Source of the DNA: Asterella californica
Lineage: Eukaryota > Streptophyta > Marchantiopsida > Marchantiales > Aytoniaceae
Assembly (NCBI GenBank): GCA_036924285.1
Contig: JAYKYS010000001.1
Span: 34,223,501-34,287,500, forward strand
DNA: 64,000 nucleotides
Direction: 5' to 3'
Shown here: in pieces, positions 35,091 through 48,839 of the stretch
Position numbering within the stretch: the stretch's first letter is position 1
How the letters are laid out: the number at the start of each line of letters is the position of its first letter
Position numbers and translations under genes: made by a program
Notes under the pieces: model-generated
What the model was told of the DNA's origin: nothing
Seen by the model: the letters and a program-made list of their open reading frames with translations, nothing else
Databases searched by the model: none

Positions 35091-36594
35091 ACCACTTTGC
35101 GCAGGACGCTCCATGAACTTCATGGGTTGCTCCTCACCATGGTTGCCTGACTTCTTTGAACATTCTTCAAAAGTGATAATTTCGTTAGAATTAGACAACT
35201 ACTCAAACACACGGGATCTTGGTCGTCACTAGGCGCCCAACCAAGTGGAGCAAATATGGTACTTGTGGTGAGCTCATTTCAGGCTTACTTATATATGAGA
35301 GGTCCAGAATAGGACTAGCAAAGGCAATCAGAAATGTCTCCTCATCTAGCAAAGAAATTGACGACGTGGATGATCTATCTCAATCTGAGAGTTTACCACT
35401 AGGATGTGGATTGTCACCAGAACTAGACTTCGATCCCATCTGAGAGAGACAACCACCATAGTTGTCAAAGATTGTTGTCTAGTTCGCCTGCATCAAATGA
35501 GTCATTTACTCTTCCAAGTGATATAAGTGAAAATCTTGTCAATGGAGTGCTTATCGCAGACGAAGAGACATGCTAGTCAAGAGACACACATCCTAGAGGT
35601 AGTTCATGGAGATCGAAGAGACGTAACGCTTCAGAGAAACTTTACGAGACAATTCACTTTCTCAGAGAAGTTTAGATCAACCATCCAAAAACGTACCCCT
35701 AGAAAAATTGATGAAAAATTCATCCATTGTAAAGAAAACCTGATATTATAAGGAGAGATGGAAAGAATTTTTTTTGTAAAACGTTGTGCTTGTAGAGCAC
35801 GGATTTTGATTGTATGAAACTAGAACATGAACATTGTTTTTGTTTGAAACAAAAGTCTCTTTTTCTGGATTCTATATGTTTGAGAAGCGACTCTCTAGAA
35901 CAAGCAAACCAGATAATGTATACTCTTTATAGTGGAAGTGATGTGTGTTTTAAAGCTTTTAATTTATTTTTTGTCTACTTAGATTCCAAAGAGATCCCAA
36001 TCGTCATCCAACCTACAAACACATTTACTTACAGTAGAAGAGTGCTGAAAGTTTCTTGCTCTAAGAATGGTTGGCTTATTTTTCTTGTTGCATTGTGAGA
36101 GACAACCCAACGCAATCAGTTATCATCTTCTCAATAGTATGTCAAAAAGTAAGATTTATGATTACTACAAGATAGACATGTCCTATCCGGTTGACGAGGA
36201 CATGATGAAGCTTTTGTATTTTTCTTTGTTAACACGATATTGACATCAGTAATATCTTTTGGTGAGAACTCCACAATATAATAGATTTTCAAGATGTGAC
36301 TTCTGTAAGCAGATGAAGAATCAACGATACCGATCACATGCAGGACCAGAAAAAGATAACGATCTTTCACTTCTTTTTGATTTTATATCATGTTTTTTGA
36401 ATAGCGTAATATATATTTACAAGAGTAGTCCATGAGGTCCATGGATAAACATCATTTCAAGATGTTGTTTGACTTATTCATACTATATGTTTTACAGAGT
36501 TTTTCATAACTAGTTTAAAGACTCATCGTCGTCAACAAACTGACGAACGTGGTACTAGCATAAGGAGAAAAAAAAAGCTCTATCTTCATCCAAA

Positions 36595-38238
36595 GATTAC
36601 GTGTATTGTTCTATAGATGGAATGGATCGGACGAAGACATGCATATCGTATTTCTCTAAAGTTCCTGGAAGTTGTTGACGGTTCTTCTATGGTAGGAGTT
36701 CTTCTTGTAGGTGCATTAATTTTTAGTGGGAGACCAAAGTCTTCCTTGTCTTAAACAATATTAAGTCTGATTCTAATTTGACTATCTCTAATCTGCACCG
36801 TATGATATCTGAATGGGAAGGTCCTTTGCTATACATTTTATACTTACAAATAGTTAACACAATAAGAGAAAACAAAAACAATATTGTTTTTGCTTATCTT
36901 GCTACGTAATATATAGGCATATTTTCAAGAAAATAAGAGTAGGTTTTCTCATGGTAGGACATACTCATGATCATGTTGATCAAATATTTAGTAGATTCTT
37001 CACAACTCTCCAGTCAAAGAACACTTTTATCTTACCACAACTCAGTGACGTCATCAGACACGAATTCCCATTTCATGAGCAGCATACACTCCACGACTCC
37101 CTATTATTCTTCTCGAGAAAACTTACAACTTCTTGCGTTTTATTGAATAAGTACCATGTCCAGTTCAAGCTCTTCATCATACCACTTACAACCACCAGTA
37201 ATAAAAAAAATGAGCACGGAGAGGTTCGGATATGGAGTAAAAAGTTCTTGTAAAAGTAAAAAGTTCTCCCAACATACCAATTGGAATTCTTTCCAACCAA
37301 ACGAGAAATGCATGCATCGGATCTGCTACAGTTGAAGTCTTACTCGGAAGCAAAACGTGCTAAGACTACATTAGCACGTCAACAAAACGAGAAAAAAGTA
37401 TATCTAACGCATTATAGAATGTCCTCAACATCAGAAGATATATTCAAAATACATGTTACATGTATTTAGATGAGATTGAGAAAACATTCTGAAATTATTT
37501 ATTCTACAATCAAGAACAACTAGACAAATATTATCTAGGCGTCCATTTTCATTAACAAGACCCTGGATCTGACTTGAAACTCCTTCAGACGATGTTAATA
37601 ATAGAGATATAATCGTCTCAAACGTAATGATAACTGTTGGTGAACTGGAACGACGAGTGTTCGATGAAAGAAGACCATTATATGTAAGAACACCGACAAG
37701 CGAGATCATGAAAGATTACATATTATCGTCTACACAAGATTGGTGATGTTAAAGATTTAGGAGAGAATCAGCTACTAGCTGTCCTTGTGGAGGACGACAA
37801 GTCCTTTTTAGTCTGTAAATTGTTACGAATTTTGACTCATGGTGAGAGCGAAGAACCTTACAGGATAGAAATCCAGTGGTATGCAACTGAGTAGATTAAT
37901 CTTTACATCTGAAAATATTATCTAGAGAGATGTAAGGTTTCAGGTGTAGAGGAAGGCATGCACTCTACAAACAAGAGTTAAATATTTCAGAAGTATGAAT
38001 TTTAGCTTTTGATTTTATTTTCACCACGGATCGACTGTGTAAGACAACAGTAGTCCAAATAAGGAATCACTTGTCTTGACTAGAATATGAAATAGTAGTT
38101 GAAGCATACATTCGACCTACAGATGATAATGATGAAAAAAATGAGGAAGAAGATGAAGCTATGATTGTAGATCAAGATGGACATGAGACAACAAGTGGTG
38201 AAACATCAGAGAGTATTGAAGAAGTAGACACTTCATAA
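36595..38238 (+). pseudogene. Broken DUF7869-type transposon-associated protein
   Basis: Several hallmark motifs of the DUF7869 family appear in order on the plus strand: YCSIDGMDRTKTC (about 36604), TIRENKNNIVFAYLAT (about 36858-36905), then IRVGFLMVGHTHDHVDQIFS (36930-36990) and a His-Gly-Glu-Val stretch (about 37215). A C-terminal segment reads NQLLAVLVEDDKSF...IEIQWYATE (37768-37890). An acidic tail, NDEKNEEEDEAMIVDQDGHE, ends in TAA at 38236-38238. Frameshifts and stops separate the parts (for example TGA after SKVPGSC and TAA after FAYLAT). The family is common near transposon-like genes in plants and animals; I know no established biochemical function. It is divergently oriented to the methyltransferase-like pseudogene, with palindromic motifs around both. 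Whether the acidic tail belongs to the same gene is inference. Confidence 0.6.
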
Positions 38239-39516
38239 TCTTCATTTCACTTTATTTACGTGAATCATGAGAAGAGTAGAGCATATCTTACTGTTTGGAT
38301 TTGTTTTTTGGCTTGTCGTTCAATGAACTTTATGGACTTCTCTTGTAGATGAACTTCCTCAAAAAGTCTTGAATATGGATTTCTCCTTCAGTTCTGTTAA
38401 TGTCAAGCACTTCATGTCTATGATGATCCTGTGTTTAATGTAATCCAACTTATTTTTGTATAATTCTTTACGCTAAAGTTAACTTCTACAAGATACGAGT
38501 CTGAGCGGTCTATGAACTCCATGGATGACCTATGTCCCAATCTAGCTTATACTCCACATATATATGCAAATTAAGAATATTATTTGTTTTTGTGTTGTGT
38601 TTCTCTCGTCTTTAGTAAAACATATGTTAGGTTTTGTTATTAATATCTTATTCTGTTTAATCATCTTATCTCTATAAAATATCAAAATTTTAAGTTCTCT
38701 CAAAGTTGATATGTTGGATATTATCAGGTCAATGTGAGATCGGGTTATAGTATACTTATAGAAAAGTCATCTAATTGTTCAAATCTTTTCTAACAATATT
38801 TCAATAAGTTTTTGAAATTGATGAATCCTGTGAAATTGACATCAATCTAAATGCATGATATCCTATTTCGACCAATTTTTTTGCTAGGTAGATTCCTGAA
38901 ATTCTAGTATCGCCCTCGAGTTACTATTTTGATTAGTGAGTACATGATTATTGTCAATGGTTGTTCCTCTTAGACAAAACCAAAACCTAAATAACTACTT
39001 GTTGTCACCTTCAGTCCATAAAGAGACAGATAATAACACAATATGGTATAAAGATGAACAAAGCATGCACAACAGCATGAAAATAAACAAAAATGAATAC
39101 AGATTCAAATTTGAGAATAGCTCGATAAGTAAGTTAAGGTAATTACCATCTTGCTTTAACTTGATGTAGAGAGTCATCACCTCCTAATGTATCACCTCCT
39201 AATGTGGAGGTGTATTCCTCTCCCTTCTCTAACCGAAGGATGAGAGAATATCCTTCCTCACGGTCTTGTACAGTGAATTTCGTTTTCTCTTATCAGAATA
39301 TGTGTAAGTGTTATAAAAATTAAATAATTTTATAAATATTATATGTTAATCTGTCCCGGAGTAGCCAACTCATCCGGAGAGAACCCATAAGTGAAGAGCG
39401 GGCTGGTGCGTTCTTGGGGGTATAAGTCCGGAACCCTCATTGTTATATCGCGTCGTTTGCCGATAATTAATATTATAACTTTTCTCATCGAAAGGGTTAG
39501 AATATTAATTAACTTA

Positions 39517-39548
39517 CACCTCATGTACATTTCAGTGTACATGAGGTG
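39517..39548. repeat. Perfect 13-bp-stem hairpin
   Basis: CACCTCATGTACA (39517-39529), loop TTTCAG, then TGTACATGAGGTG (39536-39548). It is followed by AATATAGCAGATATGCATGC, which resembles the GGTGAATAT...ATGCA flank of the 20.1-kb hairpin. Smaller stem-loops (CCTCC-TAATGT-GGAGG near 39195) lie just upstream. Confidence 0.65.
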
Positions 39549-40364
39549 AATATAGCAGATATGCATGCTCAATGAACTTCTCGAGGAGGGGAGGAAAACG
39601 ACAAGTGTTGTTAAATTAATAATGTTGATTTATAATGCGCTTGGTGTCCGGTTATAGTCATGATGATAAAATGCAGATAAATAAATATATTTCTTAAATG
39701 GACAGATGTTCGACTGGATCTCTTAAATCATCTTAGATAAGAGGAGAATAAGGGATAAAGTTTTCTAAAATTTAGTATACTAAATTAAATTACTAAATAT
39801 ACTACTACTGTAGATGTTTAACATCTATAATAGTAGTTAAACATCTATAATTAAACTCAGTTAGCATGAATACACATGGCCGCCAACTGATTACCAAGCT
39901 AATAAACAAAGTACGTGAAGTGATATCTGTTTTGGTATAAACATGTCTGGTTTACACGAATAAAAATAATTTGAGTTTAATAATTTTTAATTTTATGATT
40001 TAACCTTTCCAATAAGAAAGATAAAGATATCAATTAAAAAGTATGTATATTCCTTCACTTCTAAACTTGGAATGAGGGTGAATAATATGCATTGCTCGAT
40101 CATGAATCATACTAGAGACAAACGCTATCTTGCTGCTCAGATTCAACTCATGAACAACAGACAATGAGTACAATTTCGTATTACGTTCACTGAGTACTTT
40201 TCGTACTTTTCGTATGAGTAAACTGCATGACGAATAAAATATCAAACTAAAAACAAAGTGGAAAAGAATAAAAACTTTTCTTTACCAGGAAACGATATCT
40301 TAGATCATATTACCCCCTAATCTCTTGTTGTTATCCGCAGAATTAGGAAAACACATCTCCGGTC

Positions 40365-40480
40365 CAGCGGCTTAGCCCCGGTGTTCTTCCTCTCTTCGGG
40401 GCGTTGGTTGCTTGGCCCTTCGGGTCCTTCTTCCTTGCTTGATGGGATCTTTCCATCCGTTGGCTATTCATTGCGTCGCG
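40365..40480 (+). repeat. Left member of an inverted repeat pair flanking IFT80
   Basis: The sequence from GGCTTAGCCCCGGTGTTCTT through TTGCTTGGCCCTTCGGGTCC to the TATTCATTGCGTCGCG end matches the reverse complement of 50191-50310, with small gaps. It is clearly GC-richer than its surroundings. The type of element is unknown. Confidence 0.7.
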
Positions 40481-41154
40481 TGTATTTCATCTCCGGTCCG
40501 TCCATCTCACTATTCTCAGTTGATTTTCCACGCTTTTCTTGGTTTTGCCTCATTCTTCTCTCTTACTGGTTGATGTCCCATAGTTCAAGAAGAAATATCC
40601 CGAGGACCGCTGAGGGAGACTTGCCCTAAGTGTCCATGCATGTCCCTAAACCCTACCAATGCATTTCGCAGAACGTAAAGAACGTCGGAGAATCTCGTCG
40701 GAGTTCCTGTGATAGAACTCTCCCATTACCATTTCTGCCTTTTCTGTAAAACGTTGAAAGTGGATGTGCAATCAAGAACTTGGTTGGAATCGGTTTGCCA
40801 TAAGTTTTGCCATCGCCGTAAGTTTTGCTGATGGGTTTTGTAGTATCCTAGTAGTCGCAACTGTCATCAGACTCTCTCGTTACTCAAGCTTCAATTGTAG
40901 CCGAGACGAACTCTATAGATCCTCCAATGCTTGTAGTTCGAACTCTCTCATATGTTTGCTCACGTGAAAGGTTTCGAAGCCTAGTAAAATCATCCGTTCC
41001 ACCTCTGGGCCCTCCCAGCTTCCAAGGATTTCTGGTTTCATATTCTACGGCCAAGTACAGAGAAGAACTGGTCGATTTGTCCTCTCATACTCAGAATTCA
41101 TCGACGGGCACATTCACAGGCTAAAATTGGCATTCCTTTTGCAACACTGCAGAG

Positions 41155-44100
41155 ATGAAGCTCGCGTTTCTCCCCAAGCTCGCTTCCCCTCGTATCCATC
41201 ACGTCGTTACTTCTCTGGAACGTGTAATGAGATTATTAAAGTACTTTTCGTCCAATCAAGTAAAAAGTCAGGTCAGTCAGGTCGTCCGCACAAATTCTTC
41301 ACGTTGTAGCGATTGACTACTCGTTCTCAAGAAATTAGGTTGAAGTTATCTTCATATCGTTTTCTTTTACCAACCAACGCACAGATACAGACCTCGTTGC
41401 AGTGGTTGGTTGGAACCTTGTCGGCGAAGTCTACAGCTGCAGCGATGACCATACTATCTGGAAATGGAATAGGAATGGCAAAGCACTCTGCAAAGTGAGT
41501 TCATCACCAAATCAACGTGACTTCTCGCGTTCTTCTCCTAAGTAACGTAAGAAACGTAACTTCTGCCGTTATGGGACAGGTTTGTACCATCGACGAGACA
41601 AGTTTCACGGACCTACAATGGTATCCATCTATTTCCCAGCGACATAACAGTGGTCCTAGGAGCGAGACCTTTGCGGCGGGTTGCACTGATGGTATGACCT
41701 CCCGTAATAAATCAGTAATTGAACGTCAAAGTTGATCAAACTCCCATTGTACTTTTAAAAGTGCTTTCAGCGAGGAAACCTCTTCAGGTTCTTCTATTGT
41801 TTTTATCCCTAGGGTGAATATCTTTAAGCGCCGCGATGAAGTTGAACCATTGTTAGCGTCTCAAGAAGACGTCATGATGATACAAGTAACAGAATATACA
41901 CTCGGTGAACTGCTGAATTGCCAGAGACGTTCGCAGAAAACATCATATGCTCATTCGTTTAGCGCATCCACGGCCTTAGGAGAATCGGGGCAAATTACGA
42001 ACTCTTTTGTGTTAACTCATCAATAGGTCAGCCTCGCAGAGTTAACCGACTGAAATGAGGGTCATAAAGAAGGTCTTGATCATATTTGTTGAATGTCCGA
42101 ACTTGCCAACTGCACGACGGACGTTTACCACTGTATTCCACCTTGTAAATGGATCCTGACAAAACTTCAAGTCGATGTCCAGTTCACCATTGTAATGGCG
42201 AACTGGACCTGGACATAGACTCTGCATTGTTCATGTCATTATTAGATATCATTACTAATATAAGGAGAGCTTCTCTGTGGAGAACGTGTAAAAGTACTGA
42301 CAAGGGTGAGGACAAATGTAGGTTCCTTCCATCTGATCAGCAAAGGCGGGAGGGAGGAGAAGCGGGTCGAGGCACATGAAGGGGCTGTTATTTGTCTCCG
42401 ATGGAATTTTGAAGGTTAAAGTAGTGAATCTCCCGAAGTCTGTCTATAAAGTCTGTCCATGTACTGCTATAGATCTCAAGGCACATTACCCGGTGTCTGA
42501 CACCTAGAGCTGTATACCTTCGCTTTGCAGGAACCGCCTTAGCAACAGGTGGAGAAGATGGCATTGTAAAAATTTGGTCTCAAAGTGGGATGCACCGATC
42601 TACGTTGGCTACTACCGGTGAGCGTTTCTCTGGAGCTGTCATTAGTCCTTTGCAGTTCACTCACAGTACTTATGAAGAGAGCAAGCATTCTCTTCTGTCT
42701 GTATGTCTAGTCTTCTTATTTAAAGTGGGATGTACAGTCTGATACTTTAATATGGAAAATCGTCAAAAGTCTGGTTGCAGTATATCTCGAAGACGTGGAC
42801 CTTGCCAAAGGCGAGGCATCAATCGTTGAATGATGTGTGGTTGTTGGATTTCTGTCGACTGCAGCAGAGCGATAAATTGAAATGTATGTGAACTGTACTG
42901 TAGGGTACTCGATCTATGCCATTGCATGGGGCCCAGACTCGGATCAAGTCTTATTTACACATGGTACTGCCCTCGTCATAAGGCCCATTCAGGTACATTC
43001 CGTCTTGACTTCATACGGGTCCTGGGGATCTTCAACGGTATGATGTAACCGATGGTACTAACAGTGTTACCGTGAGACTGAATTGTCCCTCACATTGTTC
43101 GAGAAGGGGACCACTGGTGTTGTGCATGAATGCTTTTAACCGATGCTCGACTAGCATTCCTATATTCTCAGCGGGACGTTTCAGTGATCTTTATGGTGAT
43201 GTTCAGTCCGCTTCAAAGCAACTGGAGTGGGAGGCCCATGAGTCTCTGGTGCTGACACTGGAATGGAATCCAGTCAATGACTGTATCATATCAGCTGGAG
43301 AGGACTGCCGGTACAAGGTAAAAGTCTGGTCGTTAGGAGGTTACAGCATGTTTAAGAACCCAAAAACTCGTTCTTCGACAGTTTCAAGTTTTGCATGCTC
43401 CCCGATAGGGCACTGTTCTTGAGAGGCCTGCTTCTCGGTTAGAAAAGCACGCGACTTATGTGATGGACAAAAGAGAATTCTTGTCACTGGCTTAACAAAT
43501 GCCACCCTAGAACTGCAAAGTGCGCTTGAAACTCTCACAGCTGAGCAGGAGGATGTCAGGTTTGGGATTGCTATGGCAGATTGCTGTACAAAAGCTCCAA
43601 GTTTGACTACAGTATATCCTCCGTTGCATGGTGTCCTTCTGGTGAGCTCTTCGCTGTGGCTTCATTTGGCACTGTACTTCTATGCGACAAATCTGGGGTG
43701 AGTATTTGAATATGTTCCCTATACCTTTTCATTTTTCTTGCTGACGACTTTGCTAGATAACCTACCTCGAGTATCCACTTTGTTTATTCTACCATGACTT
43801 GGATTCAGATGCTTGGCAGACCAACTTGTGCGGCATATAATTTGCCAGTCCTTCGAGTCCCAAGCTTTCTTTTTCCTGTTCCACAACTTAGAAGTGAACT
43901 CGTCCATTCCCTATATCTGGTGCTGGTGATGATTTGTGATAATAACTGCGGAATCTGTTGGTGTTAGTGGCTTTATTCAAAAGAAAAGCTGGATACGGGG
44001 TTGATACAACGCCTAGCATGGAGTGCAGATGGAACACAGATTGCAGGGGCGACAGGAAACGGATTCGTGATCTTCGGTCAGCTTGTTGCCAGGTATATCC

Positions 44101-47100
44101 TCAGGCGGGCTGACTTAGAGTATCCTTCAAAGTTCTGAATTAGAATCTTTCATCTCTGCTGAACTTACTGCTGTGCTATACTTGTCGTATAGATCCGAAT
44201 GTCAGCCTACGTTCTTGTCTCTCAGCATTGGTCCAGCAGAGTATGCATTGTGTCGAGCACACTCATGAAACATAAAGCAAACAAACGATGGAACACACAC
44301 AGTATGGAACAAAACCTAAAGTTTCGTCTTTCTAGCGAAAAGCATCCCTCTATCTGGGATACACATGTCGAAGCAGTAACAACCATAATAAACAGCTTCT
44401 TTATAGGCCATATGACGAATGCAACAGCTCTGTTACTTGAACTGAGACCACGAGTTACCCATACCCGGCATCTATACATAGTAACTATACCAAATGACTA
44501 TTGAATGCAAAGTTCCTCTTAATCAGAGATGCAACCATGAAAAATCGTTCTGTTGGACATTTTGCAGACAAATAGAGTGGGAAAGGATCATCGCTACCCT
44601 AGTAGACTCCAACCGAATACTAGTTCAGGTTCAGATGAAAACTTGTCTTACTCCGACTGAAAAGGTCACAATGATCAAGAAGACTGTCTCATGCTTTTAA
44701 CCAGAGTTTAAGCATTGTGTGCGTCTTTGCAACTAAATGAAAACTCTCAGCTTTTTATGAGAAATAGGATCACTGGTTGTAGCGGGGGAGGTTATACAAG
44801 TGTAACTTGAACGTCCAGGACGTGCTCAACGAGACGGTAGAGGAGCTAGACTTTCGAGACAGGATAATAAAGATGAGCCTGAATTCGAACCACCTTGTTG
44901 TCGCCACCGCAACACAGGTAACTTGTAAGCACCTACTAGTTTCAGAAAGAATCTTTCTAACGCGAAAGTTGCAGAAATCATTTTCTCGGATGTTCTGCAT
45001 TCTAGACTTCTGCATCTTTTCCTTACATTTTGACCTTTGCTTATACAGTGCTGCATATACTCCACTTCCAACTGGAACACCCCACACATTTTTGAAATCA
45101 AGGACACGATCATTCTACTGAAGTTATGTCAACGCTACTTTATGACGGTGGACGCTTTCAGCGGGTTGCAGCTTTTCACTTATGAAGGCCGACACCTTTC
45201 TAACCCCAAGTATCAAGGTACTCGTGTACATGTCCTTCGACTGTGTCTATCTCCGGTCTTTCTTCTTCACTCCATGCTGTCGTCTGCATGCTAAACGCAG
45301 TACAGCTGTTATTCCAGTTTGCATGAGTGCAGCGTAACAGGACTAACCATACGCGGCAAACGCTTCACAGGTTTATGTCCAGAGGCATTAAACGATCAAA
45401 ATGTCAGCATATCAGACGATATATTGGCTATCACCGACCATTCCGATCACAAAAGTAAGTTTTGCAAGGATCAGCGAGTTGCCACGATTCAAACTTCCTA
45501 TCTCCATCCACTGAAGTTTGACGATCAATTGTTACTGAGTATCAAATCTTTGAATTTTACTGCAAGCTCAAATTAACTTCACGGTTCACGTGTATAAGTC
45601 TGCCTCTTAGGTTATGGTTGGGTCGTACTGAAGACACGGTATCATGATTCTCACTGAGCTTATATTAGCCCTTCTTATCTGTGTTTGCAGCTGTGAGGTT
45701 TCTGGATGCTAGCAAAGGTAAACTTCTAGGTGAAGTGGTGCGCCATACTTTGGAGATTCTGGTCATATCTCTCAATCAGATGAGATCTTCTGCCGATCGG
45801 AAACTCGTTTTTATTGATAGAAATCAAGACCTGTACATCACCCCAATATTTGTGAGCTTTCAACACATACGTTGTGGGTTTTGTTTTAGAACTCTGAAAT
45901 AACGATGAAGTCATGTACTTGGTGCAAGCCCTCACATACCGTTTATGATGACCCGATGTCAATGCAGTAGGCAGCTCGTTCGCGCAATAAAGCCTTTAGC
46001 TACCACGTCTAATACTTGCTTTATCCTTGGCACATGGTTCAGTTTATTGAGTTCACACAGCTCGTAATGCCTCAAGCATTCTGAGGAGCACATGCACGTC
46101 GGTTAAAGATTATAAACCGCTTGAGAAAACTTTGGCAATACCAGTTGCAATAGCTTTTCTTTTTATGTGAGTAAATTCGTGTCTATATCTTCGGTGCAGA
46201 ATGTAGCCTTGTGTAAGCTGGGAACCATGATCGATGATGCCGTATGGAATGATAGCATCGATATTCTTGCAGCTGTTTCGAATCAGAAAGTTGTTGTGTG
46301 GTATTATCCACATGCTGCATATGTTGACAAAGATCTTCTGAAGTATGTGAAGCTGACGAAGGAGTGGTAAGATGGCAGTTGAAGGATGGAAAATATTCAT
46401 GTGAAACCACGATTGACATTGATTTGCTCCTACCTGTGATACATATACCTGCTTGACAAAAGATATATATCTGTCAGGTTTATTTCATTCAGAGAAAGCT
46501 TGGGCTAGGGAAGTCTCTCTCACTGCTTCTTTACGTGCACTATGCAGTCTTGTTGGTGAAAGTGCCAAAATACAAAGCTTCCATGGTTCAAGGTGTACCA
46601 TTCGCCGGAAGGATGGCGCCAGGATCTTCACGGATGTCTCACCATATTCGTTTCTCCTATTTGAGCATGTTCTGACTAAACAGTGGGATCAGGCTATCAG
46701 GCTGTGTAGATTTGTGAAGGTGGTCCCTTCAAACAAGTTATCCGCAAAAGAAAAGCAGAAAGTTAATTCATTCGTTTCTCCAAGGAAACTCTAAAATTTA
46801 GATCAAGAATCATCAGGAAGCATCCTCAACTTCTTACGTACGTGATCATATGCCTGACTTATCGTGCAGGATGACCTGTTGTGGGCCTGTTTGGCAGCCA
46901 TGGCTGTCGATTCCAAGGACTTAAACACAGCAGAGGTGGCGTATTCTGCATTGAATGAGGTCTGCCATCGATCGATATCAGGCACGGTAGTGCCTGGTTT
47001 AACACAAAGCCACATCGGCTTTGTGGTTATAGAATGTTTGAATCTCGAAGAAGTCCACAGGAAGTTGATTCACTTGTGTTCTTTTTATGTATAAACTGCA

Positions 47101-48839
47101 GTAACTACATTAGCTGCTCAACGTTATTTGTCACTTTCGTTGTACTCTTGCCTTTTCTCAGTGAACTAGATTAATCCGGTGTTTCTACATACATTCTCTA
47201 TAAGTCTACGTCTATATCATTTTTGTAAACCTCTAAACCAAGTGATTAACACATTAAGCTTTAGTGAATTAGCTTCAAGTGAATTGTAGGTTGTTTACTC
47301 AAGGCTAGAGTGCCTGCAAGGAAGCTTATGATCGTCTCCCCTTGACTAGCATATCGTGAATGTTACCTTTCCAAACATTCTCATGATATGATTCAGCATT
47401 TGCTTATCCGTCTCAGTGATTCCTTCTCTCTTTCGTAAGGGATACCTACATCAAATTCAAGCTGTTAACTTCAGTTACTTACTGCTTTCTTGACGGAATA
47501 ATAGGTAGATAAAGTGCACTACATGCTACATGTGAAGGACCTGCCTTCTGAAGACGCTCGCCAAGCAGAACTAGCTCTTTTCAAAAGAAGACCCGAGGAA
47601 GCAGAATCAATATTGCTGCAAGCAGGCCTTATCTGCAGAGCAATCAAGATGCACACGAGGCTTTTCAACTGGGACAGGTTGATTTCACTCTACAGATTCC
47701 AAGGTCTGAAAGAATCATGAATTACCTTTACTTGACATGGTGAGCGAAAGTATTAATATAACCTCAGACTGAATGCCGTTCTTGCTAAATCCACCAGCTA
47801 CGAAGTCTTTCACATGCTGTAAAGTGACATCCTTTCCAGGGCGCTGGAGCTTGCACTGCTTCACAAGCAACACTTGGATACAGTTTTGTGGCTTCGGCAA
47901 CAGTATCTAAAGAGTGCACATGTGGAGGAAACTAAACAGCAGTTCTTGCAGTTGAACCCGCAGGTCGGACTGACAAATATATCTGTGAATATATATGTAG
48001 TTAGTGTACCCGATGTCCACGGAACAAATGCTTGAATCCTTTAATGTACACGAAAAGCCATCTCTGCCCCTGTTTCATCCTTCGTTTGCTTCCAATATAC
48101 CAGTTTGGAGAAATAACCATGTGAGTGCATTGCCAGGATCACAACTCTTAGTGTAAGTACACTGCTTTTCAGTTTAAAATCTTGAGCTCTGCATCACAAA
48201 TAAGTTGTACAGCCGACGTCCTCTACCAATTCTACACTGTCATCAGCAGTGGCTATAATTGAACGTCAACTGAATTTCAACAACTCGTCGTTTGAACTGA
48301 GCGAATCAAGCGCTCTGGTTTCTTAATTCGTAGATTTTGAGATGCAGGTACTAGTTGATGTGCAGAAAGTCCTTGCCAAGATTGAAGAAGAGAAGGAAAG
48401 GGAGAGTAATTGCCAACGTAAGAATTGCCAGAGGTTCACCTGCTAGACACACGTGGTGCCATGAGTAGATTCACTAGTTCTTGTCTATTTTTCCCACCCT
48501 ACTTGGCGAACGCAAAGAGCTTATGCATGACGTTGTCCTTTTTGTGATCCTTCTAGCCTTCTATATCCCTCAACGGCACTATCTATCATGTGCAAGCAAG
48601 CATGCCATTTTTGTTGCAGTACGTGTCTGTTGTTTTTCACTTTGTCCCCTAGTTCTATGTTTTTTTCGTTTTTTTCGTTTTTTTCTTCCCTTGTCTGAAG
48701 TTGGAGTTAATCTCAGGAGTCTAAAACCCACTTCCACGTTGCAGGCCCTGCCGGACATCAGATGGGCAAACACCAGCTGGTTCATGCGCTTCCTCTGGCT
48801 CAAGCACCTCTCATGCCGAAAGCTGTCTCAGCCAAATGA
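41155..48839 (+). CDS. IFT80: Intraflagellar transport protein 80 (IFT80)
   Basis: Twenty-one exons join in phase through GT-AG introns: 41155-41191, 41385-41494, 41580-41691, 42322-42414, 42531-42617, 42904-42992, 43207-43317, 43560-43697, 43968-44092, 44568-44628, 44819-44917, 45049-45217, 45371-45454, 45691-45851, 46200-46366, 46548-46719, 46870-46959, 47505-47677, 47840-47963, 48348-48417 and 48745-48839. They encode 788 residues (human IFT80 has 777). Residues 1-590 form WD40 propellers ([72 protein letters not shown]). The C-terminal helical part follows ([35 protein letters not shown]). IFT80 is an IFT-B subunit needed to build cilia and flagella; in a land plant this means motile sperm. 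The junction of exons 10 and 11 (ILVQ|DVLNE) has the weakest splice signal. The start is the ATG at 41155. Confidence 0.95.

Larger units (their letters stand above)
38239..41154. other. Intergenic region with hairpin repeats; upstream region of IFT80
   Basis: 38.3-40.3 kb is AT-rich repeat DNA. From about 40.35 kb the sequence becomes GC-richer and ends with the probable IFT80 leader. Apart from listed repeats, no gene is visible. Confidence 0.35.

Noticed and set aside
41333..41384. Start of IFT80 at ATT-AGG-TTG-AAG, resembling the MRLK start of other IFT80 proteins
   Set aside because: It lacks an ATG and is out of frame with the next segment. The sequence is instead the pyrimidine-rich end of intron 1, and a clean ATG exon with matching phase lies at 41155-41191.
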